Positions 1 through 7,643 of a stretch of DNA of 64,000 bases are shown here, piece by piece. Under the pieces are notes generated by a model that saw only the letters and a program-made list of their open reading frames with translations, was not told where the DNA came from and searched no databases. Position 1 is the stretch's first letter. Every line of letters starts with the position of its first letter. The position numbers and the translations under genes were made by a program. The stretch is from Agromyces sp. G08B096 (lineage in GTDB: Bacteria > Actinomycetota > Actinomycetes > Actinomycetales > Microbacteriaceae). Where the stretch lies: contig NZ_CP158374.1 in assembly GCF_040267705.1 (NCBI RefSeq), forward strand, positions 2,170,001 through 2,234,000, given 5' to 3'.

Positions 1-2059
1 CCGAGCCGGGCTCGACGTCGCTGCCGTCGAGCGCCCGCGCGGCGAGCCCCTGCTTCGCGTCGATGAGCTCGGCGATGCGGGCGTCGACCGTGTGCGCGGC
101 GATGATCCGCCACGCGGTCACGGGCTCCTCCTGGCCGATGCGGTGCACGCGGTCGATGGCCTGCGTCTGCTCGGCGCTCGTCCAGCTGAGCTCCGCGAGC
201 ACCACGTTCGAGGCCGCCTGCAGGTTCACGCCGACGCCGGCCGCGGTCAGCGAGCAGACGGCGACGTGGACCTCGGGGTCCTTGTTGAACGCGTCGATCG
301 CAGCCTGGCGCGCGAGCGCCGTCTGGTCGCCGCGGAGCGAGACGGTCTTCAGCTCCCGCGAGGCGAACACGGCCTCGGCCTGGTCCATGACGTCGATGTG
401 CTTGGCGAAGAAGACGACCTTGCCCGCCGAGCGTGCGAGCTGCGCGGCGTAGTCGGCCGCGAGGCCCGCCTTCGCCTGGCCGATGCGCCGCACCATCGTG
501 AACACGTTCTCGCCCGACTTCGCCGACTTCGACTCCTCGAGCTCGGCGTGCGCGACCGCACGGATGAGCTGGTCGCGCTGGTCTTCGTCGAGGTCGCCCA
601 CGCGGAGCCCTCGCGCGTCGACGAGCGCGCGGAACCGGTTCGCGAGCCGCGCGCCGAGCTCCCGCTCGGCGGCCCGCACCGAACGGCCGAGCTCGTCGTC
701 GAGCTCCACGGGGAGATCGGCGATGCGCTTGGCCGGCAGGTCGGCGGCCACATCGACCTTCCGCCGACGCACGATGCCGAGGTCGATGACCGCCTGACGC
801 GCCTCGGCATAGAAGCCGTGGTCGGCCGGGGTGAGCCCGGTGGCCTCGAGCCGGCCCAGCAGCTCCGCCGAGGGGCGGTCGCCGTCGATCCAGCCGAGGA
901 ACTGCCAGATCGCCCGGAAGTCGTCGACGTCGTTGATGAGCGGCGTTCCGGTGAGGGCGAGCAGGAGCGGGTCGCCGCCCGGGGCGTGCTCGCGGATGCG
1001 TTCGGCCAGCGCCAGGACGTTGCGCGACCGCTGCGACGAGAGGTTCTTGATGAAGTGGGCTTCGTCGACGACCATGCCGCGGAAGCCCATCGTCGACAGC
1101 CACGCCATATGCCGATCGAGCACGTCGTAGTTGACCACCACGACGTCGGCGAAGGCATCGAGCGTGTCGCCGTCGCCGTGGATGACCGTGGCCCGGCGAT
1201 GCGGCGTCCAGCGCTCGACCTCGCGCGCCCAGTTCATCTTCACGACATTCGGCACGACGGCGAGCAGCGGGTAGGCGCCGGCGACGGATGCCGCGAGCAC
1301 CGACTGCGCCGTCTTGCCGAGGCCGGGCTCGTCGGCGAGCAGGAACGTGCGGTGGCCGAGCCGGGCGGCCTCGATGAAACGGGCCTGGTGCTTCATGAGC
1401 TCGAGCCCGCGCGGCGCGAGCCGGTCGACGGCGGGCGCCTCGGGCAGCTCCATGCTGGCCGCCTGGCCGCCCGATCCCTGCTCGAACGACTTGAACAGCG
1501 GCCCGAGCAGCTCCCAGTTGGCGAGTCGTCGCACCGGCACCGCGGGCGTCTGCGCCTTCGGGAAATCGGGCGCGAGGAACGGGTTCGCGAGCTGGAACGA
1601 GCGCACGGAGGCGGGGATGACCTGGTTCTCGGCGAGCTGGGCGACCGGTTCGGGCTCGCGCGTGATGATGAGCTCGTCGGGGCTGAGCTCGGCACCCGAC
1701 TCGATCAGCCAATCGCGGCGGAACCGCTGGGCGACCTGGCCCACCGAGGCATCCGGCTCGAGCAGCGCGATGAGGCTGGTGTCGCGTGCCGCGGTCTTCG
1801 CGAGGATCTGCGCGATGCCGTCGAGACGCTTCAGCAGCTCGGCGCGAGCGGCGTCGGTCACCTCGGAGTCGGCCTTCACCCGCGCGCGCTCCTCGCGCAT
1901 GAGCAGCGCGATGACCTGGAACTTCGTGCGGTTCGTGGGGCCGAGCTTGTTCTTCTGCGCCTTCTGCTCGACCTCGCGCACCTTGCGCGCGAGGATCGGG
2001 ATGATCGGCGCGTCATCGTCGCGCGAGCGCGTGCGCTGCCGCTGCCTGGTCTGGGCCAA
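1..2059 (-). CDS. SNF2-family DEAD/DEAH-box helicase, C-terminus cut by window edge
   Basis: Superfamily 2 ATPase of the SNF2/RapA kind, expected to translocate on duplex DNA; its exact role is not known. About 686 residues are present and the 3' end lies beyond position 1. Motif I (LADEPGLGKTAQ, about residue 239), motif II (VVDEAHFIKN, about 328), motif III (LTGTPL) and motif VI (QAIDRVHRIGQ) appear in family order, and the last is typical of SNF2 proteins. A basic N-terminal stretch of about 200 residues precedes the ATPase core. I chose the TTG at 2059 because a perfect AGGAGG lies four bases upstream and coding character runs to that codon; no in-frame ATG fits better. Confidence 0.9.
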   Translation of the reverse strand, partial: MAQTRQRQRTRSRDDDAPIIPILARKVREVEQKAQKNKLGPTNRTKFQVIALLMREERARVKADSEVTDAARAELLKRLDGIAQILAKTAARDTSLIALLEPDASVGQVAQRFRRDWLIESGAELSPDELIITREPEPVAQLAENQVIPASVRSFQLANPFLAPDFPKAQTPAVPVRRLANWELLGPLFKSFEQGSGGQAASMELPEAPAVDRLAPRGLELMKHQARFIEAARLGHRTFLLADEPGLGKTAQSVLAASVAGAYPLLAVVPNVVKMNWAREVERWTPHRRATVIHGDGDTLDAFADVVVVNYDVLDRHMAWLSTMGFRGMVVDEAHFIKNLSSQRSRNVLALAERIREHAPGGDPLLLALTGTPLINDVDDFRAIWQFLGWIDGDRPSAELLGRLEATGLTPADHGFYAEARQAVIDLGIVRRRKVDVAADLPAKRIADLPVELDDELGRSVRAAERELGARLANRFRALVDARGLRVGDLDEDQRDQLIRAVAHAELEESKSAKSGENVFTMVRRIGQAKAGLAADYAAQLARSAGKVVFFAKHIDVMDQAEAVFASRELKTVSLRGDQTALARQAAIDAFNKDPEVHVAVCSLTAAGVGVNLQAASNVVLAELSWTSAEQTQAIDRVHRIGQEEPVTAWRIIAAHTVDARIAELIDAKQGLAARALDGSDVEPGS

Positions 2060-2129
2060 GGGTCCTCCTGCTCTCAGGGGTGCATCCGTCCGCGCCTGAG
2101 CCGTCGAACCATGATCGAGTCCGCTCCCC

Positions 2130-2149
2130 GACGCGTCGTGCGACGCGTC
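2130..2149. repeat. 20-nt palindrome upstream of the helicase gene
   Basis: Two perfect 9-nt arms (GACGCGTCG and its complement) flank a 2-nt centre, in the 250-nt gap between the divergent helicase and small acidic protein genes. The tight symmetry suits a dimeric repressor site better than a terminator, because a 2-nt loop cannot fold. The role is inferred; no regulator gene is adjacent. Confidence 0.35.
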
Positions 2150-2297
2150 CATCGGTGCGCGGATCCGGGCTGCCAGAGCTGGCCAGCCGAGCAGGGCGCG
2201 GGCGGAACCCGCGCCGTCGGGCCGAGAACGGATCCGTCGGGCGCTCGTTCCAGTCTAGCGGGCCGCGGCGACCCGTGCGCGAGCGGCGCGCAGGACC

Positions 2298-2303
2298 TAC
2301 CAT
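2298..2303 (+). promoter_or_regulatory. -10 element of a probable leaderless promoter
   Basis: TACCAT lies 7 nt before the ATG at 2311, the spacing expected if transcription begins at the start codon itself. The same arrangement recurs at many genes in this window. Confidence 0.45.
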
Positions 2304-2310
2304 GGGGCGC

Positions 2311-2532
2311 ATGGACGATCTCGCGAGGGCGGGCGCAGGCGTCTCGCCGGATGACGACGACGACTTCACGGTCGCGCAGGACACCGAGTTCGACGAGGTG
2401 GAGCCGGCGCCGACCGACGACGAGCGGCCCGTCGACGACGCGCTCGCCGACGAGGTGCCGGGCATCGACGCCGAACGACGGGTCGACCTCGGCGATGAGC
2501 GGCCGGGCGCCGCCGCACTCGACGAGGGCTGA
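2311..2532 (+). CDS. Small acidic hypothetical protein
   Basis: A 73-residue, strongly acidic protein rich in Asp and Glu, with a run of five Asp near residue 17 and no Cys, membrane segment or recognisable domain. I do not recognise the family. Support comes from codon use like that of its neighbours and a -10 element 7 nt before the chosen ATG. An in-frame ATG at 2302 is a less likely start because it would overlap the -10. It converges with copA, 37 nt away. A second small acidic protein lies at 31639-31827, but the two are not clearly related. Confidence 0.55.
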   Translation: MDDLARAGAGVSPDDDDDFTVAQDTEFDEVEPAPTDDERPVDDALADEVPGIDAERRVDLGDERPGAAALDEG

Positions 2533-2569
2533 CCGAGCCGGCCGAGCACTGTCGGCGCCCGGCGCCCGC

Positions 2570-4873
2570 TCACGCGCGCCGCAGGCGCAGGCTGTTCAGT
2601 ACCACGAACACGCTCGAGAACGCCATGGCGGCACCCGCGATCATCGGGTTGAGCAGGCCGGCGGCGGCGAGCGGGATCGCTGCGACGTTGTAGGCGAAGG
2701 CCCAGAACAGGTTGCCGCGGATCGTGCCGAGCGTCGCACGCGCGAGCCGCACCGCGTCGGGCACGGCGCCCGGCTCGTCGCGGAGCAGCGCGAGGTCGCT
2801 CGCGGCGGCCGCGGCATCCGTTCCCCCGCCCATCGCGATGCCGAGGTCGGCCGCGGCGAGCGCGGCGGCGTCGTTCACCCCGTCGCCGACCATCGCGACT
2901 CGGCGGCCCTCGCCCTGCAGGCGTCGCACGAGGTCGAGCTTGCCCTCGGGTGCGACCTCCGCGTGCACCTCGTCGATGCCGACCGCCGCGGCGATGCGGT
3001 GCGCGGGGCGCGTCGCGTCGCCCGTGACGAGCGCCGGGCGCAGGCCCAGCGTGCGCAGCCGCTCGACGGCGTCCTTCGCGCCGACGCGGAGGTCGTCGCC
3101 GACCTCGAGGACGGCGCGGACCTCGCCGTCCCAGCCCACGGCGACCGCCGTCCGGTCGGATGCGGCGATCGACTCCGCGAGCGCGGGCGGCATCCGGTGG
3201 CCCCGATCGACGAGGAAGGCCGGTCGCCCGACGGTCGCCTCGACGCCGTCGACTCGACCGGTGACGCCGAGGCCCGCGTGGGCGCGGAAGCCGGCGACCT
3301 CGAGTGGGGCCGCGCCGTCGCGCTCGGCTCCCTGGACGACGGCACGGGCGATCGGATGCTCCGACCCGCGTTCGAGCGCGGCGGCGATGGCGAGCGCACG
3401 CGGCGCCGACTCGCCTTCGGCGGCCACGATCTCGGCGAGGCGCATCCGGCCGGTTGTCAGGGTGCCGGTCTTGTCGAGCAGGACCGTGTCGATCCCCGCG
3501 GTCCGGTCGAGGGCCTCCGGCCCGGTGATGAGGATGCCGCGCGAGGCGCCCCGGCCCGTGCCAACGAGGATCGCCATGGGCGTCGCGAGGCCGAGCGCGC
3601 AGGGGCAGGCGATGACGAGCACGGCGACGGCCGCGGTGACGGCGGCCTCGAGCGGGCTCCCGGTCGCGAGCCAGACCGCCGCGGTGCCCACGGCGATGAG
3701 GATGACGATCGGCACGAACACCGCCGAGATGCGGTCCGCGAGCCGCTGGGCGCGGCTCTTGCCGAGCTGAGCGTCCTCGACGAGCCGGGCGATCTGCGCG
3801 AGCCTCGTGTCGGCGCCGACACGGGTCGCCGCGACGACCAGGCGCCCGCCGTGGGCGATGGTCGCGCCCGTCACGGCGGCGCCTTCCTCGACGTCGACGG
3901 GGGCGGGCTCTCCGGTGAGCATGCTCTCGTCGACCGATGCCGACCCCTCGACGACGATGCCGTCCGCGGCGATCCGCTCCCCCGGTCGCACGACGAACCG
4001 GTCGCCCGGGCGCAGCTCGGCGAGCGGCGCGCGGGCCTCCGACGCATCCGGACGGAGCACCGTGACCTCGCTCGGCGCGAGCGCGGCGAGGGAGGTGAGC
4101 GCCTCGCCGGCGCGCCGCTTCGACCGGGACTCGAGGACCCGGCCGAGCAGGATCACCGTGACCACGCCCGCCGCGACCTCGAGGTAGATGTCGCCGCCCG
4201 GCGTGCCGCGCACGCCGAACGACCATTCGTGGGTCATCCCGGTCATGCCGGCCGAGCCGAAGAACAGTGCCCACAGCGACCAGCCGAACGCGGTGAGGGT
4301 GCCGAGCGAGACGAGCGTGTCCATGGTGAGCGCGCCGTGGCGGAGGTTCGTCCAGGCGGCCCGGTGGAAGGGCCAGCCGCCCCAGACCACGACGGGTGCG
4401 GCGAGCACCAGCGAGAGCCACTGCCAGTTCGGGAACTGCAGGGCCGGGATCATCGCGAGCACGACGACCGGGACGGTGAGCACCGCGGAGACGAGCAGGC
4501 GCGAGCGCAGCGGGTCGGCCGCCTCGTGTGCGGCGGCCCGGCGGGTGGCTGCGGTGACGGATGCCTCGGCGCCTGAGGTCGTCTGATCGCCCGTCGTCTC
4601 TGCGCCTGCCGTTTCGACGACGGGGTCGGCCGCAGGCGGAGCTGCCGCTGCCGGTGCCGCTACCGGGACGCTCGCCCGGTAGCCGGCCTCGCGCACCGCG
4701 TCGAGCAGGCGCGCCACGTCGAGCCCGACGGGATAGGTCACGCGTGCGCGCTCGGTCGCGAGGTTGACCTGGGCGTCGACGCCGTCGAGGCGGCCGAGCC
4801 GTCGTTCGACCCGCGCGACGCAGCTCGCGCAGGTCATGCCGTCGATGTCGAGGTCGATGATCCGGGTGTCCAC
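2570..4873 (-). CDS. copA: Copper-translocating P1B-type ATPase
   Basis: Exports Cu(I) across the cytoplasmic membrane, powered by ATP. The 767-residue protein has one N-terminal heavy-metal-binding domain (GMTCASC, Cys15 and Cys18), an Ala/Pro linker, eight predicted membrane segments, the actuator TGE motif (LTGEPAPV), the intramembrane CPC site (Cys423-Pro-Cys425, in [12 protein letters not shown]), the phosphorylated Asp in DKTGT (about 467) and the hinge [13 protein letters not shown] is the hallmark of Cu(I)/Ag(I) pumps. The GTG at 4873 is preferred: a longer reading upstream would run through the operator and promoter region. It diverges from csoR with a CsoR-type operator between them, so copper-induced expression is likely. 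Confidence 0.95.
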   Translation of the reverse strand: MDTRIIDLDIDGMTCASCVARVERRLGRLDGVDAQVNLATERARVTYPVGLDVARLLDAVREAGYRASVPVAAPAAAAPPAADPVVETAGAETTGDQTTSGAEASVTAATRRAAAHEAADPLRSRLLVSAVLTVPVVVLAMIPALQFPNWQWLSLVLAAPVVVWGGWPFHRAAWTNLRHGALTMDTLVSLGTLTAFGWSLWALFFGSAGMTGMTHEWSFGVRGTPGGDIYLEVAAGVVTVILLGRVLESRSKRRAGEALTSLAALAPSEVTVLRPDASEARAPLAELRPGDRFVVRPGERIAADGIVVEGSASVDESMLTGEPAPVDVEEGAAVTGATIAHGGRLVVAATRVGADTRLAQIARLVEDAQLGKSRAQRLADRISAVFVPIVILIAVGTAAVWLATGSPLEAAVTAAVAVLVIACPCALGLATPMAILVGTGRGASRGILITGPEALDRTAGIDTVLLDKTGTLTTGRMRLAEIVAAEGESAPRALAIAAALERGSEHPIARAVVQGAERDGAAPLEVAGFRAHAGLGVTGRVDGVEATVGRPAFLVDRGHRMPPALAESIAASDRTAVAVGWDGEVRAVLEVGDDLRVGAKDAVERLRTLGLRPALVTGDATRPAHRIAAAVGIDEVHAEVAPEGKLDLVRRLQGEGRRVAMVGDGVNDAAALAAADLGIAMGGGTDAAAAASDLALLRDEPGAVPDAVRLARATLGTIRGNLFWAFAYNVAAIPLAAAGLLNPMIAGAAMAFSSVFVVLNSLRLRRA

Positions 4874-4884
4874 GATGGTCGAGA

Positions 4885-4901
4885 ATACCCATGGGGGGTA
4901 T
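4885..4901. promoter_or_regulatory. CsoR-type operator between copA and csoR
   Basis: ATACCC and GGGTAT form a perfect 6-bp inverted repeat around the 5-nt centre ATGGG. G-tract palindromes of this kind are the established targets of CsoR-family repressors. It lies 12 nt upstream of the copA start and ahead of the csoR -10, so one site could govern both genes. Confidence 0.8.
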
Positions 4902-4916
4902 GCCGCGCAACCGGAG

Positions 4917-4922
4917 TATCCT
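4917..4922 (+). promoter_or_regulatory. csoR -10 element, leaderless
   Basis: TATCCT ends 6 nt before the csoR GTG. AGGAG occupies the gap but sits too close to the GTG to act as a ribosome site, so a leaderless message is the simpler reading. Confidence 0.6.
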
Positions 4923-4928
4923 AGGAGT

Positions 4929-5207
4929 GTGATCGAGGACATCAAGAAGCGAGCGCTGCACCGCACGAAGATCATCGAGGGCCAGCTCCGGGGCATCGAG
5001 AAGATGATCGAGAACGAGGACTACTGCGTCGACATCATCACCCTGTCGCTGGCGGTGCAGAAGTCGCTCGCCTCCCTGAACAAGCTCCTCGTCGAGAACC
5101 ACCTGCGCACCCACGTGAGCCATCAGTACGAAGCCGGCGGCGAAGAGCGCGACGCCGCCGTCGCCGAGCTCGTGCGCATCTTCGAGCTCTCCAACAACCG
5201 CAGCTAG
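4929..5207 (+). CDS. csoR: CsoR/RcnR-family metal-sensing repressor
   Basis: A 92-residue all-helical DNA-binding repressor of the CsoR/RcnR (DUF156) family, which releases DNA when it binds metal. The location beside copA and a G-tract operator argues for Cu(I) sensing. The metal-site residues are Cys33 (EDYC), His58 (ENH) and His62 (RTH). Classical CsoR has Cys-His-Cys at these places, so the third ligand is His here, giving the Cys-His-His pattern of the nickel/cobalt sensor RcnR; the following VSHQ also resembles RcnR. The RcnR N-terminal His3 is absent. Start is the GTG 6 nt after the -10. A macrodomain gene follows after 4 nt. Confidence 0.88.
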   Translation: MIEDIKKRALHRTKIIEGQLRGIEKMIENEDYCVDIITLSLAVQKSLASLNKLLVENHLRTHVSHQYEAGGEERDAAVAELVRIFELSNNRS

Positions 5208-5211
5208 CCAC

Positions 5212-5760
5212 ATGCCGCGCATCGACCTGGTCACGGGCGACCTCACCCGCGAACGGGTCGACGCCATCGTCAACGCCGCGAACTCCACGCTGCTCGGCGG
5301 CGGCGGCGTCGACGGCGCGATCCACCGGGCGGGCGGTCCCTCGATCCTCGCCGCCTGCCGGGAGCTTCGCCGCACCGCACTGCCCGACGGGCTGCCCGTC
5401 GGCGAAGCGGTCGCGACCACCGCGGGCCGGCTCTCCGCCCGCTGGGTGATCCACACTGCAGGCCCCGTCTGGCCGGGTCCCGGCGAGGAAGCCGACGCCC
5501 GCCGCGTGCGCCTCGCGAACGCCTTCCGCAACTCCTTCGCCCTCGCCGCCTCGCTCGGCGCGGCATCCGTGGCGGCCCCGGCCGTCTCGGCCGGCGTCTA
5601 CGGCTGGCCGGCCGACGACGTCGCCCGCGTCGCCCTGCGCGTCGCCGCTGAAGCGGGCGACGACGGCGCGCCGCCGCTCGTCCGGTTCGTGCTCTCCTCC
5701 CCCGCGATGCACGAGCGGTTCGCCCGGGCCGCGGCCGAGCTCGGGCTCACCGTCGACTGA
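5212..5760 (+). CDS. Macrodomain protein, probable O-acetyl-ADP-ribose deacetylase
   Basis: A 182-residue single-domain macro protein that should bind ADP-ribose and hydrolyse O-acetyl-ADP-ribose or ADP-ribosyl esters. The family signature is clear: [17 protein letters not shown] at about residues 9-25, the loop [16 protein letters not shown] at about 26-41 and the phosphate loop near VSAGVYGWP (about 122-130). The length fits the stand-alone MacroD/YmdB class. It starts 4 nt after csoR stops, so the two are almost certainly co-transcribed. No ADP-ribosyltransferase or sirtuin gene is nearby. Confidence 0.88.
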   Translation: MPRIDLVTGDLTRERVDAIVNAANSTLLGGGGVDGAIHRAGGPSILAACRELRRTALPDGLPVGEAVATTAGRLSARWVIHTAGPVWPGPGEEADARRVRLANAFRNSFALAASLGAASVAAPAVSAGVYGWPADDVARVALRVAAEAGDDGAPPLVRFVLSSPAMHERFARAAAELGLTVD

Positions 5761-5768
5761 GCGCCCCC

Positions 5769-6650
5769 TCAGGTGCCGGGCGCCGTGACCGCGAGCCACG
5801 CGTCGAGCTCGCTCGGCTGATCGGTGATGATGCCGTCGACGCCGAGCGCGGAGACCGCGGCCCAGTCGTCGTCGGTGTTCAGCGTGTAGCAGAGCACCGC
5901 GATGCCAGCATCGTGCAGCAGCTCGAGGGCGCCCGGGGCATCCCGGACCGCCTGGGCCGTCGTGCCGAAGCCGATCACGCCCAGCCGGTCGGCGAGCCAC
6001 CGCGGGTCGGCCGGCAGTTCGCGGGTGAGCAGGATGCGCGGGGTCGACGGGGAGACCGCCCGCACCGCGAGCAGCGTCTCGATGCTGAAGCTCTGCAGCA
6101 CGATGCGTCCGCGGAGGTTGTGCCGTTCGACGAAACCGATCACGGCGCGGACCTCGGCAGGCCTCCAGTCGGCCTTCAGCTCGATGAGCGCTCTGGCCGC
6201 GTCCCGCTCGGCCAATGCCGCGAGGAACTCGTCGAGCGTCGGCACCCGGAGGCCCTCGAAGTCCTCGCCGTACCAGGCACCGACGTCGAGGCGCCGGAGC
6301 TCCCCGAACTCGAGCTCCTCGACGGTGCGGTCGACGCCCGCGATGCGCTCGAGCGTCACGTCGTGGAAGAGCACCGGCACCCCGTCGCGGGTGAGCCGGA
6401 CATCGGTCTCGACGTACGCGAGCTCGTCCATGGCGCGCTCGAGCGCCGGCATCGTGTTCTCGGGCGCGTGGGCTCGATCGCCCCGGTGGCCGATCGTCGC
6501 CGGCGGCTCCCCCGGCGCACGCATCGCGCCGAACACGTCACGCGCGATGAGCTTCGGAGGCACCTGGGCGGCGATGAGGCCGCCGGTGAGGGCGGCGGCG
6601 AAGAGGACGAGCAGGGTGCGTCGGATGACCGCATGGGGGGCGCGCATCAC
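5769..6650 (-). CDS. Glycerophosphodiester phosphodiesterase, membrane-anchored or secreted
   Basis: Hydrolyses glycerophosphodiesters to sn-glycerol 3-phosphate and an alcohol. The 293-residue protein has an N-terminal hydrophobic segment (about 10-28) that would export or anchor it, then the GDPD barrel. Catalytic motifs are IGHRGDRAHAPENT (first His/Arg and Glu-Asn), VETDVRLTRDGVPVLFHD (metal and second His) and ELK in the third strand. GTG at 6650 and ATG at 6647 are adjacent possible starts. It converges with the macrodomain gene, 8 nt away. Confidence 0.9.
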   Translation of the reverse strand: MMRAPHAVIRRTLLVLFAAALTGGLIAAQVPPKLIARDVFGAMRAPGEPPATIGHRGDRAHAPENTMPALERAMDELAYVETDVRLTRDGVPVLFHDVTLERIAGVDRTVEELEFGELRRLDVGAWYGEDFEGLRVPTLDEFLAALAERDAARALIELKADWRPAEVRAVIGFVERHNLRGRIVLQSFSIETLLAVRAVSPSTPRILLTRELPADPRWLADRLGVIGFGTTAQAVRDAPGALELLHDAGIAVLCYTLNTDDDWAAVSALGVDGIITDQPSELDAWLAVTAPGT

Positions 6651-6700
6651 GGGGGTCGGGCCTTTCCACCTCCGCGCGCCGTTGCGCGGAAGTGGACGTC

Positions 6701-6706
6701 ACGCTA
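6701..6706 (-). promoter_or_regulatory. Possible -10 element for the phosphodiesterase gene
   Basis: TAGCGT on the minus strand, about 50 nt upstream of the start, matches the TAnnnT form seen at other genes here. No convincing -35 was found. Confidence 0.35.
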
Positions 6707-6744
6707 GCACAGGCCGTTATCGTTTCGTGACCTTCGCCCCGCCC

Positions 6745-6772
6745 TCGTTCGGGGGCCATCTCACCCGAACGA
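6745..6772 (-). terminator. Hairpin terminator after the deoxyribose operon
   Basis: A perfect 9-bp stem (CCCGAACGA pairing with TCGTTCGGG) with a 10-nt loop starts about 10 nt after the stop of the short aldehyde dehydrogenase gene. There is no strong U-tract, as is usual in high-GC actinobacteria. Confidence 0.6.
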
Positions 6773-6782
6773 CGCGGGTGCG

Positions 6783-7643
6783 TTATCGCAGGCTCTTCGT
6801 GTGCCACACCGTCTTCGTCTCGGTGAACGCCGTGATGCGGTCGAGCGCCGGGGCGGCGGCATCCGGACCCTGCTCGGGTCGCAGCACCCGCTTCAGCGTG
6901 TCCGCCGCGGCGATCTCGAGGTCGACCCAGTCGAGCTCGGCCGCGCCGACGAGATCCAGTGCGTTGACGTCGGCGTGCGACGCGAGCCACGGCGCCACCT
7001 CGGCCGGCGACCCCGTGAGGACGTTGACGACGCCCTTCGGCACGTCGCTCGTCGCGAGCACCTCGGCCAGGCTGATCGCCGACAGCGGGAACCGCTCGCT
7101 CGCGATCACCACGACCGCGTTGCCCGCGACGAGCGCGGGCGCCGTCGCCGACACCAGCCCGAGCAGGGAGGAATCCTGCGGTGCGACGATCGCGACGACA
7201 CCGGTCGGCTCGGGCACCGAGATGTTGAAGTACGGGCCGGCGACCGGGTTGGCGTTCCCCGTGACCTGCGCGAACTTGTCGGCCCAGCCCGCGTACCAGA
7301 CCCACCGGTCGATCGCCTCGTCGACCTGTGCCGTCGCCTGGGCGCGGGTGACACCCTCGGCCTGCTCGATCTCGGCGACGAACTGCGCCCGCCGCCCCTC
7401 GAGCAGCTCCGCGATGCGATAGAGCACCTGGCCGCGGTTGTACGCGGTCGCCCCCGCCCAGCCCGAGACGGCCCCGCGCGCGGCGACCACGGCGTCCCTG
7501 GCGTCCTTCCGCGACGCCTTCGCGGCGTTGGCGAGGAACGAGCCGTCGGCGGCGAGCACCTCGTAGGTGCGGCCCGACTCGCTCCGCGGGAACGCCCCGC
7601 CGATGAACAGCTTGTAGGTCTTCGGCACGGCGAGGCGGGTCAC
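6783..7643 (-). CDS. Short aldehyde dehydrogenase-like protein lacking the catalytic domain
   Basis: A 286-residue ALDH-superfamily protein, much shorter than the usual 480 or so. It keeps the N-terminal oligomerisation/NAD-fold half (YKLFIGGAFPRSESGRTYEV; WVWYAGWADKFAQV; APALVAGNAVVVIA) but stops after the segment matching GVVNVLTG. It has no LELGGK glutamate and no GQxC cysteine, so it cannot be a conventional dehydrogenase. Its GTG overlaps the stop of the full-length ALDH gene by 4 nt, so the two are translationally coupled and probably form a complex. The arrangement resembles ALDH16 proteins, which carry a catalytic and a degenerate ALDH domain on one chain; that comparison is an inference. 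Confidence 0.85.
   Translation of the reverse strand: MTRLAVPKTYKLFIGGAFPRSESGRTYEVLAADGSFLANAAKASRKDARDAVVAARGAVSGWAGATAYNRGQVLYRIAELLEGRRAQFVAEIEQAEGVTRAQATAQVDEAIDRWVWYAGWADKFAQVTGNANPVAGPYFNISVPEPTGVVAIVAPQDSSLLGLVSATAPALVAGNAVVVIASERFPLSAISLAEVLATSDVPKGVVNVLTGSPAEVAPWLASHADVNALDLVGAAELDWVDLEIAAADTLKRVLRPEQGPDAAAPALDRITAFTETKTVWHTKSLR

Noticed and set aside
92-4576. Long plus-strand open frame of 1494 codons
   Set aside because: It runs opposite to the SNF2 helicase and copA and shows the Arg/Gly/Asp-rich composition of an antisense frame in GC-rich DNA. The minus-strand proteins have clear family motifs.
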